Positions 1 to 6,485 are shown, numbered from the stretch's first letter. The stretch is 23,402 nucleotides of DNA from Parcubacteria group bacterium GW2011_GWA2_47_7 (GCA_000999395.1 LCOM01000003.1:1-23402), one strand, 5' to 3'. Notes: a model not told the origin generated them from the sequence alone. Program-made: numbers and translations.

Positions 1-345
1 GTTGCCGGAGCCGAATACATGATTCGTGGGAGAGGTTACCTAAAAAGCCTTAAGGACTTCGAGAAGATTGTTTTGGGTTACGAAAAGGGTGTCCCGATAT
101 TTCTTAAAAACGTCGCTCAAATCACAATCGGTCCAGAGATGAGGCGTGGTGTAGCTGATCTTGACGGTGAAGGTGATGCGGTTGGTGGAATAGTTGTCAT
201 GCGTTACGGAGAAAACGCGACTCGCGTAATTGATCTTGTCAAAAAGAAAATAGAAGATTTGAAGCCTCAATTTCCAAAGGGTGTTGAACTCATCGTTACT
301 TACGACCGTTCAGACCTTATCAAACGGCATCGTCTGCCCCATTAA
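1..345 (+). pseudogene. CusA/CzcA-type RND heavy-metal efflux pump, internal fragment
   Basis: The reading frame is open from the first base, so the gene begins outside the window. The 115 visible residues match the periplasmic porter region of heavy-metal RND pumps, including the stretches GPEMRRGVADLDGEG, GGIVVMRYGEN and TYDRSDLI. Intact pumps are about 1,000 residues and continue past DRSDLI into the membrane domain. Here the frame runs into KRHRLPH and stops at 343-345, and no later pump sequence follows. This is a 3'-truncated, non-functional remnant. An intact pump would export Cu, Ag, Zn or Co by proton antiport; the metal cannot be told from this piece. The neighbouring SHOCT protein and permease fit a former metal-handling island. 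Confidence 0.85.
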
Positions 346-464
346 AAAATTACACTCGCAAAAGGAACCACCTTAATTAAGTTTACTTATCTCTTCGCGA
401 TACTTTTCACAACTCCTAATTTAGGCACTGAACATGCCAACCGCTTTGAAGCGACAATATGAGC

Positions 465-713
465 CTACACACCCAAATCCTTTTTCTTCTCCTCAAACTC
501 TTGTTTATTGATCTCCCCTTTGGCATACCGCTCTTTCAAAATATCAAGCGGAGATTTTTCGTGAGCACCATCACTGTGGCTATGTCCACATGCATAACCA
601 CCGCCAAAACCTGATCTCGCCAAAGAGATGATCCCCAAAATGACAAGTCCCCAAAAGATCAACATAAAGATCAAACCAAAACCGCCCATATATCCGTATC
701 CAAAATCCATCAT
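465..713 (-). CDS. Small SHOCT-domain membrane protein
   Basis: This 82-residue protein has one membrane segment (about residues 9-32, rich in Phe, Leu and Ile). A Cys/His-rich linker follows, CGHSHSDGAH, at about 42-51. The C-terminal SHOCT motif (about 54-82) reads LDILKERYAKGEI followed by EFEEKKKDL. SHOCT domains are short helical hairpins often found at the ends of membrane proteins and thought to help oligomerisation. The Cys/His linker could bind a metal, which would suit the neighbouring efflux-pump remnant and permease, but that is inference. There are two adjacent ATG codons (713 and 710) and no Shine-Dalgarno site. The family assignment is good; the function is unknown. Confidence 0.8.
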   Translation of the reverse strand: MMDFGYGYMGGFGLIFMLIFWGLVILGIISLARSGFGGGYACGHSHSDGAHEKSPLDILKERYAKGEINKQEFEEKKKDLGV

Positions 714-757
714 ATTTTTATGAATTAATTTTTAATAGTCGCGTCGTTAATTAAAAA

Positions 758-1081
758 TCAAAACGTGACAACTTTATCCGAAGTCTCGACCATCTTGAGC
801 AGATCAGTCATGGTGGAAATTGGGCAGACTCCGCTCTCTTCTTTGTTGCGGAGCTTCAGACACGTGCCACAGGCAAAGATCTCGCCTTTCAGTTCTTTGA
901 ACTCCACCACCTTTACCGAGATGTCAAAATGCTCGGTATCCGCGATTGTGTCTAGCTCAGACCCCTCACTCATTAAGAAGACTTCTACCTGATTGCCTGC
1001 TTTGAGCGCAGTGATCCCGAGACGGAATGCATTCCACACATGTTCGGGATTATTCGATTGAAGGATGATTCCGAGCTTCAT
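758..1081 (-). CDS. DsrE/DsrF-like family protein
   Basis: This 107-residue protein has the compact alpha/beta fold pattern of the DsrE family: an N-terminal beta strand (KLGIILQSN), a helix HVWNAFRLGITALKAG, and a strand QVEVFLMSEG. The loop ACGTCLKLR carries C71 and C74, and C86 follows. Members of the DsrE/TusD/YchN group take part in sulfur transfer or are of unknown role; the Cys pair sits where DsrE-type active cysteines often lie. The start ATG at 1081 has no ribosome binding site but lies six bases after a TATAAT box, so the mRNA is probably leaderless. The family call is solid; the reaction is not known. Confidence 0.82.
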   Translation of the reverse strand: MKLGIILQSNNPEHVWNAFRLGITALKAGNQVEVFLMSEGSELDTIADTEHFDISVKVVEFKELKGEIFACGTCLKLRNKEESGVCPISTMTDLLKMVETSDKVVTF

Positions 1082-1295
1082 TGTTACATTATATCACCAC
1101 GTGTTCCATTGTCACATTAGCCCCTTTCTAATAGGGTTGTCGTTGAGCCGTTTTAAATTTGGGGTGGCATCACGAGTTGAAATGGAACACCATAGAGGAA
1201 ACTATCCTTCGCTGGAAGTAGACGTCAGTGTTTATTAACCCCCTACGGACAGTATGATGCGACTCGTTAAAATAACACAGAGATGACGTTAATCA
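1082..1295. other. Intergenic gap between DsrE-like gene and permease
   Basis: No gene is seen here. The gap holds the DsrE-like promoter and a 10-bp inverted repeat, GTGTTCCATT (1101-1110) and AATGGAACAC (1181-1190), whose left arm overlaps that promoter. No terminator is obvious. Confidence 0.5.
1088..1115 (-). promoter_or_regulatory. Promoter of the DsrE-like gene, leaderless type
   Basis: On the minus strand, GTGACA (1110-1115), a 16-bp spacer and TATAAT (1088-1093) are followed by only six bases before the ATG at 1081. Transcription would start at or within a base of the start codon. Confidence 0.65.
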
Positions 1296-2120
1296 TTAAA
1301 CAAAAACCCCAAATAGCATCGAGAGTGCTGTCGCTATCGTGCCATAAATAATGAAATACTTAAGCACTGCTCGTGGAGAAATCGAGGACAGAAAAAGCGC
1401 AATGATGACAATATTAAGGAGCGATGATGCGGACAAAAATGTCATCAGTCCGGCGCCATGCATGCCAAGATCGGAAAACGCGCTTGCTATCGGGTAATTT
1501 CCCGCAATGGTTCCCAGATAAAGAAAAAAACCAAGAAGTAGCGCGGTAATGACGCTTCCCAAAAAATCCCCGGCATATTGGGTAAATACCGCCTCAGGAA
1601 CCGTTACGCGGAAGAGTGCGGCAATTGCGATTCCCACCATAACAACAAAAAGCATTTTTGCATGCTTCTTCCATCCATCATGCTCGAGTGCGGTTTCCGG
1701 GCGGGACTGATACGCAATGATGCTATCTTTCACCAGCCACGATGCGACAAAAAGGGCAACAAATACAATAAGCACGTTAATGATCGCGAATTTCCACCCA
1801 AAGATCCCTTCGATAATTGGAAAAGATTGCAGGTCATAGACACGCTCCGCCGCAAAGAACGAAAGGAGGAGTGCCGGATGTGCGCCCCGCTTCAAAAGTT
1901 GCATTGCGAGCGGTAAACCGGACAGGATACTGAAGGGCGAAATCATACCAACCAACAGGAGCGCCGAGACGGAGAGCGGGTGGTATTCACAGAAATATTT
2001 TGGCAATACTTTCTTTCCGAAATGTTTTTCAAAAACAATTGCGAGTACAAGTCCGGCAATGAACCACGGCATTACTTGCCATGCATACTCAGCAAACACA
2101 GGAATAAATTCTATAATCAT
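1296..2120 (-). CDS. Putative permease, ArsP/YraQ-like (DUF318 type)
   Basis: The protein has 274 residues and about eight hydrophobic segments. The arrangement resembles the ArsP_1/DUF318 permease family: an N-terminal segment ending in FIAGLVLAIVFEKHFGKK, then a loop and helix with PLAMQLLKRGAHPALLLSFFAA, and a second half with a related segment (GTIAGNYPIASAFSDLGMHG). ArsP and YraQ proteins export organoarsenicals or are of unknown role. In that family the first loop normally carries closely spaced cysteines (a CxC type motif) before the PL(A/V) stretch; here the equivalent place reads ISPFSILSG, with no cysteine. The substrate may therefore differ. The start ATG has no Shine-Dalgarno site and lies six bases after TAAAAT (2127-2132). 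The family call is moderate. Confidence 0.6.
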   Translation of the reverse strand: MIIEFIPVFAEYAWQVMPWFIAGLVLAIVFEKHFGKKVLPKYFCEYHPLSVSALLLVGMISPFSILSGLPLAMQLLKRGAHPALLLSFFAAERVYDLQSFPIIEGIFGWKFAIINVLIVFVALFVASWLVKDSIIAYQSRPETALEHDGWKKHAKMLFVVMVGIAIAALFRVTVPEAVFTQYAGDFLGSVITALLLGFFLYLGTIAGNYPIASAFSDLGMHGAGLMTFLSASSLLNIVIIALFLSSISPRAVLKYFIIYGTIATALSMLFGVFV

Positions 2121-2126
2121 TCTTTT

Positions 2127-2132
2127 ATTTTA
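2127..2132 (-). promoter_or_regulatory. -10 box of the permease gene
   Basis: TAAAAT on the minus strand ends six bases before the ATG at 2120. No good -35 box is visible at normal spacing. It fits the leaderless pattern seen at other genes of the window. Confidence 0.45.
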
Positions 2133-2238
2133 TCACGTTTTTTCAAGAACTGACCTATAATTTTTTTGATTGATCACTCCACTTCAATATCAAAAACCTC
2201 TCTATTGAGGCATAAGATTGAAAATGAAAATGGGAAAA

Positions 2239-2955
2239 TGGGGATAAGTCCACATTCTCACTCACTTTCGTGTTCTAATATTAATTCTTTTTCTTTAGAC
2301 GCGCCTCCCACTCTTCATCACCATACGGAATCCCCTTTTGCACACTTCCACGAAGCGCAGTGATGGTGTCCTCATCATATAGAGTATTCACCTCTCTCAG
2401 ATAATTCACAGGAAGTCGCACTGGAAGCGGTGCGAGTAGTCGCTTCTGCTTTGGCGTACCACTCAGGCGTCGATAGAGACTCCCATATTTCCAATCTTGT
2501 GCTTTATGTACCAGCTTGGCACGCAAGGGGTTCTGTTCCACGTAGCGGATGACTGTGGTTGCATGCTGATCTTCTTCGATGGGAAAGGATTTGTATGTGC
2601 CCTGATAGAGGTGTCCATGACCGATGCTCTTTGTCTTCACGCGATACTGACGTGCATGCGTGGTCGTGAGCCATCGCATGAATTCACTGAGGTCTTTGTC
2701 TTTCTTCGGATAGAGTACCAGGTGCCAGTGATTTGGCATGAGGCAGTATGCCAAGATGCGCATATCAAGCAATTCGTTCGCCTCGACGAGGAGAGATTCG
2801 AAATGCTGATAATCCTTCTCATTGGCAAAGATGGTGCGACGACCGTTCCCACGATTGAGGACGTGATAGATGGTGTTGCCGATGGCGATGCGATTCATGC
2901 GGGGCATGAAGAGTATTATGACACATGATTTATGGTTTATTTGGACTTATCCCCA
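2239..2955 (-). mobile_element. RAYT element bounded by a 14-bp inverted repeat
   Basis: A perfect inverted repeat, TGGGGATAAGTCCA at 2239-2252 and its complement at 2942-2955, brackets one Y1-type transposase gene and little else. Such single-gene units are typical of REP-associated tyrosine transposases. The repeat arms are the likely element ends or the recognition sequence. No target-site duplication is expected for HUH enzymes, and none was seen. Confidence 0.65.
2281..2907 (-). CDS. REP-associated tyrosine transposase (RAYT, Y1/HUH family)
   Basis: This 208-residue protein has the complete Y1 transposase signature. The HUH metal site is PNHWHLVLYP (H60, H62). The following helix carries the catalytic tyrosine, most likely Y122 in RYVEQNPLRAKLV. 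The N-terminus NTIYHVLNRGNGR and the GHLYQGTYKSFP block are typical of RAYT proteins. These enzymes cut single-stranded DNA at hairpin repeats, and many are domesticated rather than freely mobile. The C-terminal tail is basic (RLKKKN). The frame is intact, so the gene may be active. Confidence 0.92.
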   Translation of the reverse strand: MPRMNRIAIGNTIYHVLNRGNGRRTIFANEKDYQHFESLLVEANELLDMRILAYCLMPNHWHLVLYPKKDKDLSEFMRWLTTTHARQYRVKTKSIGHGHLYQGTYKSFPIEEDQHATTVIRYVEQNPLRAKLVHKAQDWKYGSLYRRLSGTPKQKRLLAPLPVRLPVNYLREVNTLYDEDTITALRGSVQKGIPYGDEEWEARLKKKN

Positions 2956-2982
2956 GTTCCAGTTCTATTTGTGGTCACCTAA

Positions 2983-3012
2983 AAAGAAAATCCCAGTTGG
3001 GATTTTCTTTTA
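2983..3012. terminator. Bidirectional hairpin terminator
   Basis: Arms 2983-2994 and 2999-3010 form a 12-bp perfect stem (AAAGAAAATCCC) with loop AGTT, T-rich on both strands. It lies just outside the RAYT element. Confidence 0.6.
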
Positions 3013-3018
3013 TCTTGG

Positions 3019-3047
3019 GTGCCGTGATAGACAGGCTTCGAACCTGT
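3019..3047 (-). other. Orphan tRNA 3'-end-like fragment
   Basis: On the minus strand, 3031-3047 forms a perfect T-arm (5-bp stem ACAGG/CCTGT, loop TTCGAAG). CTATCACGGCACC follows, like an acceptor strand. No D-arm, anticodon arm or matching 5' acceptor strand lies upstream; that position holds a terminator instead. It may be a tRNA remnant left by recombination, or chance. Confidence 0.35.
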
Positions 3048-3057
3048 TTGGCTATTT

Positions 3058-3080
3058 AAAAAAGCCCCTAGAGGGGGGCT
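3058..3080 (-). terminator. Terminator of the small membrane protein gene
   Basis: On the minus strand, AGCCCC (3075-3080) pairs with GGGGCT (3063-3068) and is followed by a run of T (3058-3062). It lies 22 bases past the stop codon at 3102. Confidence 0.65.
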
Positions 3081-3101
3081 AGCAGAGAAGGGAAGACTTG
3101 A

Positions 3102-3437
3102 CTACCTGACCAGGCTTAGTTTCAGAGTTCTCCAAATTCCGACACAAATGGCGGTTGCGACAGCAACGAATCCCGTAAGCAGTGCGAGGTCAATTGCCAG
3201 TATGGGACGAAAGAACATGAACAATCCATAACAGAGAACGACAACACCTGCAGCGGGAAGAACAGCCCTCTTGGATCCAAGCGATCCAACGACAATCGCC
3301 ACGCCAACAAGAAGGAGCACTGTTGCTACGGCCGAGAAAAATCCAGCTCTCACGACCGAGTCTTGAGCAATGTCCATCATGGACCTGTCAGCAGTGAGTG
3401 CGATTTGGGAAGAAACAAATTCAATAAAAGTATTCAC
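3102..3437 (-). CDS. Small three-helix membrane protein of unknown function
   Basis: This 111-residue protein is not recognised. A polar N-terminus of about 30 residues precedes three hydrophobic segments at about 32-53, 59-77 and 83-101. Short basic loops (GSKRA, WRTLKLSLVR) give a cytoplasmic C-terminus by the positive-inside rule. The start is GTG at 3437, supported by a strong Shine-Dalgarno AGGAG seven bases upstream. A well-formed promoter lies before it, and a terminator follows. Its control region is strikingly like that of the zinc-ribbon gene at 15913-16128, so the two may be co-regulated. Confidence 0.72.
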   Translation of the reverse strand: MNTFIEFVSSQIALTADRSMMDIAQDSVVRAGFFSAVATVLLLVGVAIVVGSLGSKRAVLPAAGVVVLCYGLFMFFRPILAIDLALLTGFVAVATAICVGIWRTLKLSLVR

Positions 3438-3465
3438 TTTTTATCTCCTAAGGTTGTCTTTGCAA

Positions 3466-3493
3466 ACTCTACACTAAATGATTGTTCTGTCAA
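3466..3493 (-). promoter_or_regulatory. Promoter of the small membrane protein gene
   Basis: On the minus strand, consensus TTGACA (3488-3493), a 16-bp spacer and TAGAGT (3466-3471), followed directly by TTG. The Shine-Dalgarno AGGAG is at 3445-3449. Confidence 0.75.
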
Positions 3494-3608
3494 GATTCAT
3501 GTAATCGAACCGCAAAGAAACCCTCTGTTAAGGGTTATTTTAGGAAAATCTTAAGAAAATCCGATTAGGGTGGGTAATGGGGTTCGAACTCCTTCTCGGT
3601 CTATAACT

Positions 3609-4742
3609 TTATTCCTTCGTAAACAGCTCTAAATATCGCTTATATTCGAAGTCACGTCCATAAGTGGTCTTGCGATTCCGCTGCACAAGCACGCCAAGAT
3701 CGACCAACTCACGAACGAGCGTGTTCGCAGCGGGTCGAGAAAGTCCGGTCCACTCTTCCACCTTGCGAACGTTCATGATCGGGAGCTCATAGAGCTTACG
3801 GAGCACAACGAGTCCGGCCTTCGCGCGACGGCTTCCAAGTCCCTGTATTTTGAGCATGTCTTCCTCGCGAAGCTGATTGATCTTCCGTGAAGTTGTGACT
3901 GCACCCTCGGAAACCTGCGCGACGCCGTCGAGAAAGAAATTTACCCACGGCTCAACTTCTCCTTTGTTGTGATAACCCTCAAGCAGGTCAAAATATGCAG
4001 AACGGTTTTTCTTGAAGAATTCTGAAAGATATAAAACTGGACGCTCAAGCACCCCTTGGTGGCAGAGATAAAAAGTCACAAGTAGGCGCCCTGCCCTGCC
4101 GTTGCCATCGAGGAACGGGTGAATGGTCTCAAATTGTGCATGCAGGAGTGCCGTCTTGATGAGTGGAGGAATATCATTCGTGGCATGCATGAACTTTTCG
4201 AGATCATCAAGTGCGCGGTTCATTTCGTGTACCGGTGGCGGAACAAATCGTGCCGTCTGTGGCGAGCCACCTCCAATCCAGTTTTGAGATGTGCGAAAAT
4301 CACCCGGAGTTTTTCCCGGTGCATCACCCGTACTCTCAAGCAGCACCTTGTGCACCTCGCGAATAAGGCGTAGTGAGAGCGGTAACTTTTCAAGTCGCTT
4401 CAAACCATAATTCATGGCACTAATATAATGGAGGATGCGATCAACATCCGGCGGTAGGTCTTTGGTGATCTCCACCTCTGCGCGGATCGCATCGCTCATT
4501 GTGGCTTGTGTTCCTTCGATCTCACTTGAGAGTGCTGCCTCCTTTCGCACATACATGAATATAAAGAAGTCGAGGTCAGGAAGAAGTTGGGTGATACCAT
4601 CAAGCTTCCCGAGGAAAAATGCTGCGCGTGCATGCAGGCTCTCGGTGAGAGATGAAAAATCAAACGTCTTTGTTGGAGGGAATTTACTCGGCACAAATGC
4701 CTTGAATCCCGTAGGTTGTTGAACAAAATTTCCTATTTCCAT
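3609..4742 (-). CDS. Fic family protein with C-terminal winged helix
   Basis: This 377-residue protein has the full Fic active-site motif HPFLDGNGRAGR (208-219), which transfers AMP or another phosphate-containing group to a hydroxyl of a target protein. An inhibitory helix motif lies on the N-terminal side (SSEIEG, 72-77; S..EG type), so it is a class II, self-inhibited Fic. The flap region SPQTARFVPPP (160-170) is present. The C-terminal 80 residues (MNVRKVEEWTGLSRPAANTLVRELVDLGVL) form a winged helix-turn-helix that probably binds DNA. Two matched palindromes overlap its own promoter, so autoregulation is likely. It stands alone, with no antitoxin gene beside it. The target protein is unknown. 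Confidence 0.93.
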   Translation of the reverse strand: MEIGNFVQQPTGFKAFVPSKFPPTKTFDFSSLTESLHARAAFFLGKLDGITQLLPDLDFFIFMYVRKEAALSSEIEGTQATMSDAIRAEVEITKDLPPDVDRILHYISAMNYGLKRLEKLPLSLRLIREVHKVLLESTGDAPGKTPGDFRTSQNWIGGGSPQTARFVPPPVHEMNRALDDLEKFMHATNDIPPLIKTALLHAQFETIHPFLDGNGRAGRLLVTFYLCHQGVLERPVLYLSEFFKKNRSAYFDLLEGYHNKGEVEPWVNFFLDGVAQVSEGAVTTSRKINQLREEDMLKIQGLGSRRAKAGLVVLRKLYELPIMNVRKVEEWTGLSRPAANTLVRELVDLGVLVQRNRKTTYGRDFEYKRYLELFTKE

Positions 4743-4746
4743 ATTG

Positions 4747-4771
4747 TTTACATCTCGATTGGAGATGTAAA
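4747..4771. promoter_or_regulatory. fic operator 1 (downstream of -10)
   Basis: Perfect inverted repeat: TTTACATCTC (4747-4756), 5-base spacer, GAGATGTAAA (4762-4771). It lies four bases before the fic ATG, over the transcription start and leader, where a bound repressor would block transcription or ribosome entry. Confidence 0.75.
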
Positions 4772-4772
4772 G

Positions 4773-4801
4773 ATAATAGCAAATCAGTTAACATCTGTAA
4801 A
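4773..4801 (-). promoter_or_regulatory. fic promoter
   Basis: On the minus strand, TTTACA (4796-4801), a 17-bp spacer and TATTAT (4773-4778). The -35 lies inside operator 2 and the start site would lie inside operator 1. Confidence 0.7.
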
Positions 4802-4812
4802 CTAGATGTAAA
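4788..4812. promoter_or_regulatory. fic operator 2 (over -35)
   Basis: Half-sites TTAACATCT (4788-4796) and AGATGTAAA (4804-4812), with the same 7-base gap as the nine-base half-sites of operator 1 and one mismatch. It covers the -35 box of the fic promoter. Confidence 0.7.
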
Positions 4813-4925
4813 GTTCACGGCACTTCACCCTTCAGGGATATGAACTTTCGCAAAATCTGCGTTTCATGACTCTCTGATTGGATGAAATAGAAAAAGCGGG
4901 GCTATGGGGACTAGAACCGGAAAAG

Positions 4926-4947
4926 CAAAAAACCGAGGCTTCTCGGT
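4926..4947 (-). terminator. Terminator of tRNA-His
   Basis: Stem ACCGAG/CTCGGT (4932-4937 and 4942-4947) with a four-base loop, followed on the minus strand by a run of T. It lies 25 bases past the tRNA 3' end. Confidence 0.7.
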
Positions 4948-4971
4948 CTTTTACTCGCTCTCCGCGTCGGG

Positions 4972-5044
4972 GGTGCCTATCCGGAATCGAACCGGAGCTA
5001 AAGGCTCCACAAGCCTCTGTGCTAACCGCTACACCATAGGCACC
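4972..5044 (-). tRNA. tRNA-His (GTG)
   Basis: The cloverleaf is complete. The anticodon stem GAGGC/GCCTT encloses loop TTGTGGA, giving anticodon GTG. The T-arm is CCGG-TTCGATT-CCGG. The acceptor GTGCCTA/TAGGCAC carries the extra 5' G (G-1) opposite C73 that identifies tRNA-His. The 3' CCA is not encoded. Confidence 0.95.
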
Positions 5045-5170
5045 ATGCTTATGCACAATGTATTTTTTTACTCCTCCTCATAACAAGCATAACTGCTAAG
5101 CTCTACGTGAGGCACCATGCTTATGCACAATGTATTTTTTTACTCCTCCTCATTACAAGCATAACTGCTA
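5038..5170 (-). repeat. Tandem duplication of the tRNA-His upstream region
   Basis: Two copies of a 61-bp segment (5038-5098 and 5110-5170, period 72) differ at one base. Each contains a possible promoter (TTGTTA or TTGTAA, then TACATT about 18 bp later, minus strand). Only the inner copy leads into the tRNA. The outer copy leads into GGTGCCT followed by a degraded sequence ending TTAGCA, which resembles the first 20 or so bases of tRNA-His. Confidence 0.8.
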
Positions 5171-5205
5171 CACTGCTCTTTTCGCTTCACGATGTGGATC
5201 ATGAA

Positions 5206-5227
5206 TAAAAAGGCACCATTCGGTGCT
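5206..5227 (-). terminator. Hairpin terminator
   Basis: On the minus strand, GCACC-GAAT-GGTGC followed by CTTTTT. It lies between the hypothetical gene and the tRNA-His region and may insulate the tRNA promoter. Confidence 0.5.
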
Positions 5228-5299
5228 GAGTGGGATAATACCAGACTTCTTAAAAAAAACAATGCTCCGTCCTTTTTCCAGATTATTTCCTGAAAACAA

Positions 5300-5326
5300 A
5301 AAAGGTCTCACGATGGGAGGCCTTTG
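5300..5326 (-). terminator. Terminator of the 151-aa hypothetical gene
   Basis: On the minus strand, AGGCCTC pairs with GAGACCT (one mismatch) across a seven-base loop, then a run of T. It begins seven bases past the stop codon at 5333. Confidence 0.6.
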
Positions 5327-5332
5327 AGGATT

Positions 5333-5788
5333 TCACGCTAGACGTTCGATGATGACCCTTCGATGGAGCGTAATATGGTCTCCTACCGACAGCGAGAGTC
5401 CATAGTGGTTGAGTGCAAAATAATCACTACTCTTTTTTGCGTCATCACCATAGACACGCACTGCGATTTTTTTCTGAGAACATACAACCAACACGGTACC
5501 GTGAAGCACTCGGCAGTCTCCGGTATGCCCATGATGATGTCGCCAAAAATCAGTGACCGTCTCTATTGTCCAAGCAGGTTGCCCCTGCCCATGAGCAAAT
5601 TGAATAAGTGCATTTGTCGCGTCAGTAAAGCATTCTTCAAGAAGCGCCTGCTCTGGAATTCCACCCTCTTCAATGAGTCTCTTCAATGTGACAAGGTGTG
5701 CTTCATTAAAAAGCCCACGAGCGAAACGATCCTCGGTACAAACATACGCATAACGCAAAAAAAGTTGCTCGGGCGTGAGAGTAATCAT
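5333..5788 (-). CDS. Hypothetical protein, 151 residues
   Basis: I do not recognise this soluble protein. The N-terminal two-thirds look helical (TPEQLFLRYAYVC, EAHLVTLKRLIEEGG). A His cluster follows, WRHHHGHTGDC at about 83-93, that could bind a metal. The C-terminus is strand-rich (GTVLVVCSQKKIAVRVYG, VGDHITLHRRVIIERL). I chose the ATG at 5788 because GGAGG sits five bases upstream; a TTG twelve bases further up has no such support. It has its own promoter and terminator, so it is a single-gene unit. Confidence 0.75.
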   Translation of the reverse strand: MITLTPEQLFLRYAYVCTEDRFARGLFNEAHLVTLKRLIEEGGIPEQALLEECFTDATNALIQFAHGQGQPAWTIETVTDFWRHHHGHTGDCRVLHGTVLVVCSQKKIAVRVYGDDAKKSSDYFALNHYGLSLSVGDHITLHRRVIIERLA

Positions 5789-5816
5789 TGCAACCTCCAA
5801 AGTTCAACTGTCTCGG

Positions 5817-5844
5817 AGTATAACAAAGAAATTTCTGAATGCAA
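5817..5844 (-). promoter_or_regulatory. Promoter of the 151-aa hypothetical gene
   Basis: On the minus strand, TTGCAT (5839-5844), a 16-bp spacer and TATACT (5817-5822). The Shine-Dalgarno GGAGG is at 5794-5798. Confidence 0.6.
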
Positions 5845-5850
5845 TTCGTG

Positions 5851-6396
5851 TCAGTAGAGCGGCCGTTCCTCACCAACACAAGCCCGATGATTCGCGAGTC
5901 GTGCAAGCGCATAAAGTAACGACGAAAGTCGGTTCATGTATTGAAACATCGGGGGGTGGAGCGCGGGATCGGCGATATTGAGCGCGCGCACGACACGACG
6001 CTCCGCACGCCGCGCAACCGTCCGTGCAAAATCGCATGATGCCGCAAGCTTCGTTCCTCCAGAAACAAAGAACGAAGTGATGGGCGGTAGCTCACTCTCG
6101 ATCAATCCAATCCATTGCTCCAATTTTTTGACACGATCTATATCTATCTTTTTGTCGGCCCCCGCAAGTTCAGCCTGTACGACAAAAAGATCCTGTTGGA
6201 CAAGAGATAAGAGCTCCTCGTAGTTGAGCCCATCGACAGCATCGGCTAATTTTCCTTCCAATTTTACGACACCGAGTAACGAGTTCATCTCATCGACGGT
6301 GCCGAGCGCCTCGGCAATATCCGAACTTTTTGCGATACGTTGATCACATCCGAAAAGTCCTGTCATACCGTTGTCTCCATTTCCTGTGAATAACAT
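5851..6396 (-). CDS. Corrinoid adenosyltransferase, PduO/MMAB type
   Basis: The enzyme transfers the adenosyl group of ATP to reduced cob(I)alamin to make adenosylcobalamin. The N-terminal ATP-binding motif is TGNGDNGMTGLFG (residues 4-16), followed by the family block EALGTVDEMNSLLG. The C-terminal half has FFVSGGTKLAASCDFARTVA and the RRAERRV stretch with the conserved arginines. At 181 residues it is of normal length. I chose the ATG at 6396 because it stands right before the conserved motif and seven bases after TATACT; there is no ribosome binding site. The product may feed a B12-dependent enzyme elsewhere, for example class II ribonucleotide reductase (inference). Confidence 0.92.
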   Translation of the reverse strand: MLFTGNGDNGMTGLFGCDQRIAKSSDIAEALGTVDEMNSLLGVVKLEGKLADAVDGLNYEELLSLVQQDLFVVQAELAGADKKIDIDRVKKLEQWIGLIESELPPITSFFVSGGTKLAASCDFARTVARRAERRVVRALNIADPALHPPMFQYMNRLSSLLYALARLANHRACVGEERPLY

Positions 6397-6403
6397 TACG
6401 AAT

Positions 6404-6409
6404 AGTATA
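6404..6409 (-). promoter_or_regulatory. -10 box of the adenosyltransferase gene
   Basis: TATACT on the minus strand ends seven bases before the ATG at 6396. The -35 region is weak. The likely transcript is leaderless. Confidence 0.5.
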
Positions 6410-6423
6410 AAGCAAATATTGAA

Positions 6424-6452
6424 TTTAGACGAAAATCTCAAAATATTATAGA
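6424..6452 (+). promoter_or_regulatory. Promoter of the CDF transporter gene
   Basis: TTTAGA (6424-6429), a 17-bp spacer and TATAGA (6447-6452), followed by AAGGAG at 6474-6479. It is divergent from and close to the adenosyltransferase promoter. Confidence 0.5.
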
Positions 6453-6485
6453 GTAATAATAGATAGACGTACCAAGGAGTAACCC

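Noticed and set aside
2497..2928. Open frame opposite the first RAYT gene
   Set aside because: The opposite strand encodes an intact transposase with its catalytic motifs; this frame has none.
3570..3600. T-arm-like sequence (GGAGTTCGAACCCC, minus strand)
   Set aside because: The stem has mismatches and no other tRNA part is present; too weak to list.
4496..4726. Additional frame within the fic gene that could be an antitoxin
   Set aside because: It lies inside fic in another frame without a start signal; the inhibitory helix is already part of the Fic protein.
4895..4925. T-arm-like sequence downstream of tRNA-His (CCGGTTCTAGTCC, minus strand)
   Set aside because: Only two to three stem pairs form and there is no anticodon arm; probably chance or a very old remnant.
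5038..5170. CRISPR-like repeat
   Set aside because: Only two copies, with a long repeat and a spacer of 11 bases; a tandem duplication explains it.
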